DNA of 64,000 bases from Herbidospora galbida (GCF_005233835.1 NZ_SZQA01000006.1:62001-126000), one strand, 5' to 3'; counted from the first letter of the stretch, positions 42,576 through 49,576 are shown. Translations and numbers: made by a program. Notes: generated from the letters alone by a model not told the origin.

Positions 42576-43281
42576 GGGGACCCCCGTGGAACAGCGCGTC
42601 GACGGGACGGACGGTGGCGACCGTGATCTCCCCGGCGACGGGGGTCAGCGTGGCCCCCGGCCAGGCCGGGCGGTCGAGGTCGACGGTCACCAGGTAGCGG
42701 CCGTCGGCCTTGAGCGCGTCGCCGTAGACGGGGCGCAGCTGGTCGTTCGAGGCGGGGTAGGGGTCGACGGCGCTGACCCTGCCGAGGCCCGCGCCGCTGA
42801 CGGCGACGCTCTGACCTGCGGTGAGCGCACCGATCCGGTCGTGGCCGACCAGGAGCACGGCCTTCAGCGGCCCGGTGGCGGGATCGACGACCACGACGGG
42901 GGCGCCGGCCGCCAGGGCCGTGCCCGGCACGGCGGTGCGGATCACCCGGCCGGCCGACGTGCCCGTGACGACGCGCCGGCTGCCGTCGGCGTCGGCGAGC
43001 ACGGCCAGCGGCGTGCCCGGCGTCACCTCCTGCCCGGCCCGGACGAACACCTCGGCCAGGCTGCCCGCGACGGGGGCCGCGACCGGAGCCGGACCGCTGC
43101 CCGTCACCAGCACGCCGGAGGCGAGGACGACGTCGCGCACCTGCCCGAGCCAGGCCCAGCCGGCTCCGCTGCCGGCCACCACGACGAGCGCGACCGCGGC
43201 CAGCCACGCCTTGGTCCGCACCGTGGAGACGAGCTGCTCGATCCGCTCGCCCCCGGACGTCTCGACGGCGGTGGTCGTCAT
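42568..43281 (-). CDS. NHLM secretion membrane-fusion (HlyD-like) protein
   Basis: A 237-residue protein with one N-terminal membrane anchor (about 27-47, WLAAVALVVVAGSGAGWAWL) and beta-barrel/lipoyl-like domains (VVLASGVLVTGSGPAPVAAP; VAGSLAEVFVRAGQEVTPGT; RVIRTAVPGTALAAGAPVVV). It is shorter than HlyD and lacks the long coiled-coil, as in NHLM secretion proteins of Gram-positives. ATG 43281 overlaps the upstream precursor-like stop as ATGA. It probably scaffolds the export complex on the outer face of the membrane. Confidence 0.76.
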   Translation of the reverse strand: MTTTAVETSGGERIEQLVSTVRTKAWLAAVALVVVAGSGAGWAWLGQVRDVVLASGVLVTGSGPAPVAAPVAGSLAEVFVRAGQEVTPGTPLAVLADADGSRRVVTGTSAGRVIRTAVPGTALAAGAPVVVVDPATGPLKAVLLVGHDRIGALTAGQSVAVSGAGLGRVSAVDPYPASNDQLRPVYGDALKADGRYLVTVDLDRPAWPGATLTPVAGEITVATVRPVDALFHGGPRG

Positions 43282-43556
43282 CGGGAGACCTGCAGGAAGC
43301 AGAAGCAGAAGTCCAGGCAGGGCGGCACGACGGCCACCGGGGCGCTGAGGGTCTCGACGACGACCTCGGCGAGCGGCCGGGGAGGCAGCGCCGGCGCGAC
43401 GATCCCCTCGGCGAGGTGGATGTCGTATTCGGCCAGGACCGCGGCGGGCTCGCGTTCGTAGCGGAGCCGGAGGCCGGCGTCGGACCATGCGTGCGCGGTC
43501 AGCTCGCCGAACACTCTGCGCTGGGCGGTGTCCAGGCCGTTGGTGTCTAGGGTCAT
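43278..43556 (-). CDS. Divergent NHLP-like precursor peptide
   Basis: A 92-residue peptide with a recognisable but divergent NHLP leader (FGELTAHAWSDAGLRLRYER, EPAAVLAEYDIHLAEG, PALPPRPLAE). The C-terminal region PVAVVPPCLDFCFCFLQVSR is unusual: three Cys and three Phe, only one Ser, and no Ala-Gly or Gly-Gly cleavage site like the other five precursors. ATG 43556 has GGGGAG 7 nt upstream. It heads the export/modification operon (ATGA overlap with the membrane-fusion gene), and a conserved hairpin sits upstream at 43599-43629. Confidence 0.7.
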   Translation of the reverse strand: MTLDTNGLDTAQRRVFGELTAHAWSDAGLRLRYEREPAAVLAEYDIHLAEGIVAPALPPRPLAEVVVETLSAPVAVVPPCLDFCFCFLQVSR

Positions 43557-43598
43557 CACAGGTCTCCCCTCAGCGTGGTATGAGATGCTTCAATGGCG

Positions 43599-43629
43599 GG
43601 GTGGTGGGCATCTGGACTGCCCACCACCC
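43599..43629 (-). promoter_or_regulatory. Conserved hairpin with invariant loop (copy 1)
   Basis: A perfect 11-bp inverted repeat GGGTGGTGGGC / GCCCACCACCC around the 9-nt loop ATCTGGACT (43610-43618, plus-strand reading), 43 nt upstream of the precursor start at 43556. The core GGGCATCTGGACTGC is identical in two other precursor leaders, while the outer arms differ and still pair. No T-run follows on the transcript strand, so a terminator is unlikely. Confidence 0.6.
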
Positions 43630-43650
43630 AGCGCCGGAATGACTGGTGGT

Positions 43651-43938
43651 TCAGCTGTTCTGGCGGGAGAAACACCCGGTGGGGCAGCTCACGGTGCCGA
43701 TCGTGCTGAGGGCGGCGCCGGCCGACGCCTCCAGGCTCTCCAGGTCGATGGCGTGCTCGGGCCGTTCGGGCAACGGGGGCACGGCGAGGTCGCCCGGCCA
43801 GTCGATGCCCGCCGCCGCGAGTGCGGCGCGGGGGTCCCGTTCGAAGTCCTCCCTGAGCGCCTCGTCTGACCAGGCGCGGGCGGAGAACCTTGCGAACCGG
43901 GTGCGGAGTTCGGGGGGCAGCGTCGAGTCTTCCGGCAT
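43651..43938 (-). CDS. NHLP-type RiPP precursor peptide
   Basis: A 95-residue precursor. Leader: LRTRFARFSARAWSDEALRE, DFERDPRAALAAAGIDWPGD, VPPLPERPEHAIDLESLEAS. The predicted core after SAG is AALSTIGTVSCPTGCFSRQN plus Ser, with two Cys, three Thr and four Ser. ATG 43938 is preferred over GTG 43947 because AGGTG is 6 nt upstream. The operator-like element at 44058-44084 lies about 120 nt upstream of the start. Confidence 0.76.
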   Translation of the reverse strand: MPEDSTLPPELRTRFARFSARAWSDEALREDFERDPRAALAAAGIDWPGDLAVPPLPERPEHAIDLESLEASAGAALSTIGTVSCPTGCFSRQNS

Positions 43939-44045
43939 TGATGTCACCTCATTCGGCGGCTCCGGTTCCGGCGCTTCGCGCTTTCTCCGGAGGTGGGGAA
44001 GGGGACCGCCTGTGCCATCAGTTTTGCTATCGGCCTGGGCACGAA

Positions 44046-44084
44046 CCAGAAACGACCATCACGGACATCAAGTGATATTCATCA
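44046..44084 (-). promoter_or_regulatory. Precursor promoter region with box and double 13-bp element
   Basis: CCAGAAACGA (44046-44055), ATCACGGACATCA (44058-44070) and a second weaker copy GTGATATTCATCA (44072-44084). The first box recurs as CCAGAAAC(G/A)A near the other two precursor promoters at 45392 and 45945. It lies upstream of the precursor starting at 43938 and at the 3' edge of the degenerate kinase gene. Confidence 0.5.
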
Positions 44085-44097
44085 TGTACGGGGCGCG

Positions 44098-44850
44098 CTA
44101 CGTGAGGTGCTGACCCCGGTGCGCGAACTCGCGCATCTCGCGCTGGGCCTCCAGCGCCACGTCGAGCATGCCGCGCAGCTGCTTCCGGACCGTCTCGGCG
44201 TCGCCGTCGGCGTTGCCGAGCACCGCGAAGCCCTGCCGGGCGATGGTGTCGAGCCGGCTGCCGAGGATGCCCTCCAGCTCCCCCATGGCCCGCACCCGCT
44301 GCGCGGCCACCTCGGCGGCGACGAGTTCGGCCCTGGTCTCGTAGAGGACCCGCGCCGTCTCCGCGAACCGGGTGAGCGCCGCGAGCAGGATCGACGCCAC
44401 CGCGACGATCAGAATCCACGACATGGCCATCGCGGGGGTGTCGCCGAGGGCCAGCGACTTGGGCAGCTCCACGACGAGCACCAGCGCGAACGCGGGCAGG
44501 GCCCACCTGCGCGAGAGGAACCCCAGCGCCGTCGCGGCGAGGAAGACGCCCGAGATGGCCCACCACTCGCCCAGCAGCGGCAGCGGCGCGTAGACGAGCA
44601 CGGACATCGCCCCGGCGATCCACCAGCGTCTACGGCCGCGCGCGCCCATGGCGGCCCAGGCGTAGAGGGCGACCACGGCGGCGCCCAGGATCACGGCGGG
44701 GACGGCCCGGCCGGGGTCGTTCTGGATGTAGTGGGCGAAGGTCTGGCTGATGAGGAACAGTGCGAACGCGACAACGGCGGCCCGCCCGACCCGCACCTCA
44801 AGGGGTGCGCGAACGGACGTCCGCTGCCCGGAATCTCCCGGTCTGCTCAC
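44098..44850 (-). CDS. Degenerate histidine-kinase-like membrane protein
   Basis: A protein of about 250 residues with five or so hydrophobic segments, followed by a helix that aligns with the HisKA_3 region of the kinase at 25709-26857: here RAMGELEGILGSRLDTI versus MAGELHDLLGQTLASI there. The phospho-acceptor His is replaced by Glu (about residue 193) and no HATPase_c domain follows. Membrane segments also match (LPLLG...ELPKSLALGD versus FPLLG...EVPLTLALGE). It cannot act as a kinase; it may sense or dimerise with the real kinase. GTG 44850 is uncertain; an in-frame start at 44877 exists. Confidence 0.62.
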   Translation of the reverse strand: MSRPGDSGQRTSVRAPLEVRVGRAAVVAFALFLISQTFAHYIQNDPGRAVPAVILGAAVVALYAWAAMGARGRRRWWIAGAMSVLVYAPLPLLGEWWAISGVFLAATALGFLSRRWALPAFALVLVVELPKSLALGDTPAMAMSWILIVAVASILLAALTRFAETARVLYETRAELVAAEVAAQRVRAMGELEGILGSRLDTIARQGFAVLGNADGDAETVRKQLRGMLDVALEAQREMREFAHRGQHLT

Positions 44851-44901
44851 AACCGGATCATGACCCTCCGCTGCCACTTAGGCAACGGGTCAGTCGGTGA
44901 A

Positions 44902-44940
44902 CGTCCCGGGGCGCGCAGGCGGAACCGCGCCGCCGGGACG
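44902..44940 (-). terminator. Hairpin downstream of a precursor gene
   Basis: CGTCCCGG (44902-44909) pairs with CCGGGACG (44933-44940), extended inside by GGCGCG / CGCGCC. It begins 16 nt after the stop of the precursor ending at 44956 and probably ends that transcript, but no T-run follows, so it may instead protect the 3' end. Confidence 0.45.
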
Positions 44941-44955
44941 ATCACATCGAAGGGG

Positions 44956-45270
44956 TCAGGCGCAGCCGTAGGTGCCGGCGGTGCCGGCGCAGCCGCCGAT
45001 GGTGCCGAGCGTGCCGGCGGTGCCGACACAGCCCTCGACCTGGGCGCCGGCCGCCACCTGCAGGTCTTCGACGCTGAACTCGCCCTCCGGGCGGGCGGGC
45101 AGCAGCGGGGTGGGCACGCCCTCGGGGATCACGACGCCGTACTCGGCGAGCAGCTCGCGGGGCTCGGCCTCGAAGCGGGCCTTGACGTCCTCGTCCGCCC
45201 ACGCGGCGGCGATCAGGCGGGCGAACTTCGCGCGGTCCTCGTCACCGAGAATGTAGATGCTTTCGGCCAT
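44956..45270 (-). CDS. NHLP-type RiPP precursor peptide
   Basis: A 104-residue precursor: MAESIYILGDEDRAKFARLI, AAAWADEDVKARFEAEPREL, LAEYGVVIPEGVPTPLLPAR, PEGEFSVEDLQVAAGA, then a Gly/Thr-rich core QVEGCVGTAGTLGTIGGCAG with tail TAGTYGCA. The core has three Cys and five Thr arranged around TAGT repeats and shares the string TAGTLGTIGGC with its neighbour. ATG 45270 has GGAGAG upstream. The hairpin at 45322-45348 and promoter elements at 45392-45431 precede it. Confidence 0.86.
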   Translation of the reverse strand: MAESIYILGDEDRAKFARLIAAAWADEDVKARFEAEPRELLAEYGVVIPEGVPTPLLPARPEGEFSVEDLQVAAGAQVEGCVGTAGTLGTIGGCAGTAGTYGCA

Positions 45271-45321
45271 CGGGGCACTCTCCTTATTCGCCTCGGCACG
45301 CGCCGAGATTCGACGGGAGTG

Positions 45322-45348
45322 GCAGCGGGCATCTGGACTGCTCGCTGC
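45322..45348 (-). promoter_or_regulatory. Conserved hairpin with invariant loop (copy 2)
   Basis: GCAGCGGGC (45322-45330) and GCTCGCTGC (45340-45348) flank the same loop ATCTGGACT (plus-strand reading). One position is a mismatch on the transcript strand. It is 51 nt upstream of the precursor start at 45270. Confidence 0.55.
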
Positions 45349-45391
45349 GCTTCTGTCATGTGTCCAGATTCGCAAGAACGGGCCGGCGCCG

Positions 45392-45431
45392 CCAGAAACG
45401 ATTAACACTTTCCGCATGTGATGAGCGTCAT
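45392..45431 (-). promoter_or_regulatory. Precursor promoter region
   Basis: CCAGAAACGA at 45392-45401 and TGATGAGCGTCAT at 45419-45431, the latter being the 13-bp element (ATGAC-GCT-CATCA) in the opposite orientation. It lies about 150 nt upstream of the precursor start at 45270, just after the terminator of the previous precursor. Confidence 0.5.
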
Positions 45432-45453
45432 ATGAATTCGATGACACGAAATG

Positions 45454-45495
45454 AAAAATGCCCCGGAGGCGCGCGGAAACCGCGCCTCCGGGGCA
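45454..45495 (-). terminator. Strong intrinsic terminator after a precursor gene
   Basis: A perfect 15-bp stem TGCCCCGGAGGCGCG / CGCGCCTCCGGGGCA with a 7-nt loop; on the minus strand it is followed by TTTTT (45458-45454). It lies 17 nt after the stop of the precursor ending at 45512 and isolates that gene as its own transcript. Confidence 0.8.
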
Positions 45496-45511
45496 GATCA
45501 GGTCGGCGTGA

Positions 45512-45838
45512 CTACATCGCGGCGGCGGCCGAGCCGTAGGTCCCGGCGGTGCCGAAGCAGCCGCCGATGGTGCCCAGCGTGCCTGCGGTGCCGGCCGTGC
45601 CCTCGGCCTGCGCACCGGCCGCCATCTCCAGCTCCTCGACGCTGAACTCGCCCTCGGGGCGGGCGGGCAGCGGCGGGGTCGGGATGCCCTCGGGAATGAC
45701 GACGCCGTACTCGGCGAGCACCGCGCGGGGCTCGGCCTCGAAGCGGGTCTTGACGTCCTCGTCGGACCAGGCGGCAGCGATCAGGCGGGCGAACTTCTGG
45801 CGGTCTTCGTCACCGAGAACGTAAATGCTTTCAGCCAT
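45512..45838 (-). CDS. NHLP-type RiPP precursor peptide
   Basis: A 108-residue precursor: MAESIYVLGDEDRQKFARLI, AAAWSDEDVKTRFEAEPRAV, LAEYGVVIPEGIPTPPLPAR, PEGEFSVEELEMAAGA, and a core of about 32 residues beginning QAEGTAGTAGTLGTIGGCFG with tail TAGTYGSAAAAM. One Cys and six Thr sit in regular GTAGT repeats. The leader is nearly identical to the neighbouring precursor, so this pair is a recent duplication. It has its own promoter elements and terminator. Confidence 0.87.
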   Translation of the reverse strand: MAESIYVLGDEDRQKFARLIAAAWSDEDVKTRFEAEPRAVLAEYGVVIPEGIPTPPLPARPEGEFSVEELEMAAGAQAEGTAGTAGTLGTIGGCFGTAGTYGSAAAAM

Positions 45839-45875
45839 GGGGGCACTTCTCCTTTTCGGAGATTCGGCGGGAGTG

Positions 45876-45902
45876 GCAGCGGGCATCTGGACTGCTCGCT
45901 GC
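45876..45902 (-). promoter_or_regulatory. Conserved hairpin with invariant loop (copy 3)
   Basis: GCAGCGGGC (45876-45884) and GCTCGCTGC (45894-45902) flank ATCTGGACT as in copies 1 and 2; arms are identical to copy 2. It lies 38 nt upstream of the precursor start at 45838. Confidence 0.55.
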
Positions 45903-45944
45903 CGTTCGTCATGTATTCAGATTCGCCGGATCAGCCTTTTACGA

Positions 45945-45983
45945 CCAGAAACAAGTAACACCAGCCGGATATGACAATCATCA
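45945..45983 (-). promoter_or_regulatory. Precursor promoter region
   Basis: CCAGAAACAA at 45945-45954 and ATGACAATCATCA at 45971-45983, the 13-bp element. It lies about 130 nt upstream of the precursor start at 45838 and ahead of the 3' end of the secreted-protein gene. Confidence 0.5.
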
Positions 45984-46073
45984 TGCGGGGGCCGTGATAC
46001 CGCCGGGTCCGGACCGGCCGCCGGCATTGCGGCGGGGACGCTCTCGGTCCGGAGCGTCACTCAGGTGCGGTTG

Positions 46074-46382
46074 CTACGGCGTGGTCGGGATGGCGCGGGG
46101 CGGGCAGAACGACGGGTTGGTCCAGCCCCACCACTGGTCGCCGTTGTAGGCGTTCCAGCGGCAGCTGATGGTCGCGGTGGCGTTGTAGTGGCAGATGATC
46201 TGGCCGTAGCCCTGGACCCACGAGTGGATCCAGCGGGTGGTGTTGGTGTCGTCGACGATCGTCCACGGACACATGTAGGGGGTGGTCGGGTTCGCCTGAG
46301 CCGGCCCGGCGAAAAGGATGAGCGGGATGGCGGCGGCCGCCGCGACCGCCCCCATCGCGGCGGCGATGCGCTTGCGCAGCAA
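46074..46382 (-). CDS. Secreted Cys-containing protein
   Basis: A 102-residue protein from TTG 46382 (AAGGG 6 nt upstream). Residues 1-31 form a classical signal peptide: LRKRIAAAMG, a hydrophobic core and the site AGPAQA. The mature part, about 70 residues, is Trp- and Asn-rich with four Cys (MCPW, ICHYN, SCRWN, FCPP) that could form two disulfides. No family is recognised. A weak match to the RiPP promoter element (TGATGAACGTAAC, 46423-46435) lies upstream, so it may be co-regulated with the precursors. Confidence 0.65.
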   Translation of the reverse strand: MLRKRIAAAMGAVAAAAAIPLILFAGPAQANPTTPYMCPWTIVDDTNTTRWIHSWVQGYGQIICHYNATATISCRWNAYNGDQWWGWTNPSFCPPRAIPTTP

Positions 46383-46481
46383 GATTGTCCCTTTCTTGGC
46401 GTGATGCCGAAAACTACTGACGTGATGAACGTAACAGTGTGACGGATTCACGCAAGGACTGGATGTCAATGGGAATGCCTG

Positions 46482-47504
46482 TTAATCTCCTACGCTGCCT
46501 CGGAGATGATTCCAGGCGAGTTCGAGGACGGCCGCACCGGCCGCCTGCATGGGCTCGCGGGTGACGTGGCGGCCGACCGACTCCGCGTCGAACGGGACCC
46601 CCTTCGTCGCGCGCCCCTCGTCGTTCGCGCCGGTCATCGCGCCGAAGAGGGCGTCGAAGGTGCGCGCCTCGATGACGGTGACGGCGAGGATGTCGGTGGC
46701 GAAGGTGAGCGGATCCACGCCGACGCCGAGCACCAGCGAACGCAGGTCGCCGCTCTCACGGGCGTCGGTCAGCCGCCGGTAGAGCGGCCAGGTCTCGTAG
46801 TCGAACTCCGGGCCGTAGTGCTCCGACCGCCCGAGGAACTCCTCGGCGTATTCGCGGACCACGCACTTCCACAGGTCGAAGTCGGCCCGCTCGGCCCGCG
46901 GGCTCTCCTCCGACGGCTGGAACACCCCGACGGGCATGACCTGGAACAGCCCTCCCCCGTGGGCGACCAGCGCCGGGTCCCGCCAGTGCAGCACGAAGGT
47001 GACCTCGCCGGTCTCGCGGTCGTGCCGCAGGGTCAGCATCGAGATCGCGGGATGCGCGGGCCGGGCCCGCAGATCGGTCGGATCGGGAACCATCCGCCGC
47101 AACGGCATCTCGCCCGGACTCAGGGATGCGGCGGCGAACTCGTGGGCGATGGCTTCGCCCACGTTGACCGCGTCGAAGTACATCCCCCGGGTGAAGGTGA
47201 GTTCCGGCCAGGTCACGTCGAGGAGGCGGTAGCAGGTGCGGTTCTCGAAGAGCTTCGGCTTGTCGAAGGTCTCCATGGCCTCCGCGTAGGTCATCCCGCT
47301 CGGCGCCGGCACCGGCGGCGTCTCGTCGGTCCAGCGCAGCACGACCTCGTGCAGGTCGAGAGGCTCGGGCAGCGACCAGGCGAGGCGGGTCAACAGGCGG
47401 GTGGAGCCCACCCGGGGCTGATCGGGGTAGAGCAGGTCGGCCCGCCGGGCGAGGGCGTGGCGGTTCGCGTTGAGGTGGCGGCGGACCTCGCGCCAGGAGT
47501 TCAT
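46482..47504 (-). CDS. Hypothetical protein with Nudix-like motif
   Basis: A 340-residue cytoplasmic protein, EVRRHLNANRHALARRADLL at the start, a central FQVMPVGVFQPS strand and VVREYAEEFLG, which resembles part of a Nudix box but lacks its full spacing. The pattern is seen in some actinobacterial regulators' C-terminal halves, so I do not assign a function. It is 53 nt downstream of the methylisoborneol methyltransferase gene on the same strand; whether the three genes form one transcript is unclear. Confidence 0.6.
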   Translation of the reverse strand: MNSWREVRRHLNANRHALARRADLLYPDQPRVGSTRLLTRLAWSLPEPLDLHEVVLRWTDETPPVPAPSGMTYAEAMETFDKPKLFENRTCYRLLDVTWPELTFTRGMYFDAVNVGEAIAHEFAAASLSPGEMPLRRMVPDPTDLRARPAHPAISMLTLRHDRETGEVTFVLHWRDPALVAHGGGLFQVMPVGVFQPSEESPRAERADFDLWKCVVREYAEEFLGRSEHYGPEFDYETWPLYRRLTDARESGDLRSLVLGVGVDPLTFATDILAVTVIEARTFDALFGAMTGANDEGRATKGVPFDAESVGRHVTREPMQAAGAAVLELAWNHLRGSVGD

Positions 47505-47557
47505 CCGGGCAACACTAAGGGCTCCGGCAGGGGGATCCGGAGCCCTCGGTCGTCAGG

Positions 47558-48394
47558 TCAGACGCGGTCGGCGGCGATCAGCAGGTATTGGAAGCTGCCG
47601 TTCTTGTACGCGTTCAGGAACGCCTCCTCGATCCCCGTCACCAGGTGCGACTTGGCCCGCAGCTCCCAGTAGGGGATGGTGGCCGCCGTCAGGTCGACGA
47701 CGCTCACGGGGACCAGCCGGTTGTTGGCCATCTCCCTGAAGTAGTTGCTGCGCGGATGGATGTCGCAGATGTAGTGGGCGTTGATCTGGCTGATCGCCTT
47801 CGACGGAAGGCCGTAGGCGTCGTTGTAGCAGCCGGTGATGGTCACGTAGCGCCCCCCGCGCGCCAGCAGGCGCGAGTGCTCCTTGAACAGGAGGGCGAGT
47901 TCGACGTACATGGTGCTCTCGTTGTTCCAGATCGCCTGGTACGACCCCGTCTCGAAGCCGGTGTCGAGCATGTTGCGCAGGTGGAAGCGCACCCGGTCGT
48001 CGACGCCGCGCAGTTTCGCCTGTTCGTTGGCGAACTCGACCTGGGACTCGGAGATGGAGATGCCGTCGACGTGGGAGCCGTAGCGCAGATTGGCGACCAG
48101 CGACGAGCCGCCGCGGCCCGAGCCGGCGTCAAGGAGGCGGTGGTGGGGTTTGACGTCGCCGAGGTGGCTCAGCAGGAAGTCGGACTGGGCCGACTCCAGG
48201 CGGTGGAGCTCCCTGGTCATGCGCTCTTCGCGGGTCTCCTTCGGTCCCTCCAAGACCGACCAGTCGACGTCGCCGATGCCGTAGTGGTGGTGGTAGATGC
48301 CGTCGACCTCACCCAGGCGGAGATTCACTGGGTTCTTCTCGGTGTTCCAATAATCAGCCACGGAGCGCTGGTAATCGCTTTGGGTGATGGTCAC
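47558..48394 (-). CDS. Geranyl diphosphate 2-C-methyltransferase (2-methylisoborneol pathway)
   Basis: A 278-residue SAM-dependent methyltransferase that methylates C2 of geranyl diphosphate, the first committed step to 2-methylisoborneol. It has the SAM-binding loop LLDAGSGRGGSSLVANL (about 87-103), the family-specific YHHHYGIGDVDWSVLEGP (about 34-51) and NNESTMYVE. It follows the terpene cyclase gene by 18 nt on the same strand, the usual order for this two-gene odorant operon. Confidence 0.92.
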   Translation of the reverse strand: MTITQSDYQRSVADYWNTEKNPVNLRLGEVDGIYHHHYGIGDVDWSVLEGPKETREERMTRELHRLESAQSDFLLSHLGDVKPHHRLLDAGSGRGGSSLVANLRYGSHVDGISISESQVEFANEQAKLRGVDDRVRFHLRNMLDTGFETGSYQAIWNNESTMYVELALLFKEHSRLLARGGRYVTITGCYNDAYGLPSKAISQINAHYICDIHPRSNYFREMANNRLVPVSVVDLTAATIPYWELRAKSHLVTGIEEAFLNAYKNGSFQYLLIAADRV

Positions 48395-48412
48395 CGAAGG
48401 AATTTCCTTTCG

Positions 48413-49576
48413 CTATCTGTACCTGTCGCTGGATCCGTGCCATTCGAGACAGCCGGCCATCCACGCCTGGGCGCCGCGCAGGAAACGCTGGAGTTCCGTG
48501 GAGGGAACGGCGGCCAATGATTTCTGGCTGGCTTCGAAACCCCGGACGAAGTCGTTGTGGAGGGCAACGGCGCGTTCGGTGGCCTCGCGGATGGAGCATT
48601 TCTCCTCGGCGGCGATGAGCAGCACCACGTTGGAGTCGGGCAGTTCGTCGGCGGCCTCCTTCTCCGCCGAGTAGAGGTCGTTGACGATGACGCTGGCGGT
48701 CCCGGCCTGCATGAGCGCCGTGTGAAACCGCCGGTCGGCGAAGAGGTCGGCGGGGAGGGCATATTCGCCCACGACGTCGATGAGGACCATCGAGGTGTAG
48801 AAGCTGTCGTGCTGCCGGGCGGCCAGGTAGCGCCACACCGGCGGCGGCGCCTCGAAGTAGCGCCAGGCGGCGTAGGCGGTCCAGCTCACGAACATCTGCG
48901 AGGTGATGTTGCACGCCCGCATCACCTGCGACGGGGTGGCGTGGCGGCTCAGGTGGGCGGTGGCCGAGCGCAGCGCGCGCAGCACCGGGTCGGCGGCGAT
49001 CGCCTCTTCGAGCTGGACGGTGTAGGCGCCGGCCGGGGGCGGCGGGTCCATCGCCGAGGTGACCAGGGCCAGCCTGGGCGGCAGTTCGGTCGGGGTGGCG
49101 CCCAGATCGGTCTCGTCGGCGTAGTAGTCGTCGGCGGCCCACCAGGCGGCGTTCATCTGGGCGGCGATCAGGATCAGGTCGGGTTCGTCGGTGTCGGCGT
49201 GGGCCAGAGTGGCGAGCCGGCCGAACCCGGTGTCGCGGAAGGTCTCGATGCGGCCCTCGTGGAGGCCGACGCTCTCGGCCCACGCGACCAGGCGGCGGTT
49301 GACCTCTTCGCCGAGGGCGTCGTTCACCCGCACCGTCTCGGGGACGTAGAGCGGCGGATGGCTGCCGTCGCCCCATTCCCGCTCGCGATAGGGCAGCGGA
49401 GTCAGGCCGTAACGGCGGACGACCAGAGTCGGATCGAGTGACGGCGAGGGCGGCTGGTGCCCGTCGACGATCGCCGGGAGCTCGGGCGGATCGGCGGCGG
49501 GGACCCGGAGTGCGGAGGTGCCCAGACCGGTGGGGCCCGGCAACCGCCCTGACGGAATTTCGCTCGATTCGGGCAT
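48413..49576 (-). CDS. 2-methylisoborneol synthase (terpene cyclase)
   Basis: A 387-residue class I terpene cyclase. The metal-binding motifs are DDYYAD (149-154) and the NSE motif NDLYSAEKE (299-307), with a Pro-rich N-terminal extension typical of methylisoborneol synthases. It cyclises 2-methyl-GPP to 2-methylisoborneol. ATG 49576 follows AGGAGGGGG at 4 nt. Unlike many Streptomyces loci, no cyclic-nucleotide-binding (cnb/EshA) gene lies upstream; the eCIS sheath gene starts divergently 332 nt away. Confidence 0.92.
   Translation of the reverse strand: MPESSEIPSGRLPGPTGLGTSALRVPAADPPELPAIVDGHQPPSPSLDPTLVVRRYGLTPLPYREREWGDGSHPPLYVPETVRVNDALGEEVNRRLVAWAESVGLHEGRIETFRDTGFGRLATLAHADTDEPDLILIAAQMNAAWWAADDYYADETDLGATPTELPPRLALVTSAMDPPPPAGAYTVQLEEAIAADPVLRALRSATAHLSRHATPSQVMRACNITSQMFVSWTAYAAWRYFEAPPPVWRYLAARQHDSFYTSMVLIDVVGEYALPADLFADRRFHTALMQAGTASVIVNDLYSAEKEAADELPDSNVVLLIAAEEKCSIREATERAVALHNDFVRGFEASQKSLAAVPSTELQRFLRGAQAWMAGCLEWHGSSDRYR

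Noticed and set aside
43599..43629. Simple intrinsic terminator after the precursor gene ending at 43651
   Set aside because: No T-run follows, and its loop and core match leader hairpins found 170-190 nt from any upstream stop elsewhere.
44098..44850. Functional sensor histidine kinase
   Set aside because: The phospho-acceptor His is replaced by Glu and there is no HATPase_c domain.
44956..45838. CRISPR or tandem DNA repeats in the GTAGT-rich cores
   Set aside because: The repeats encode Gly-Thr-Ala units in frame within precursor peptides, without spacers.
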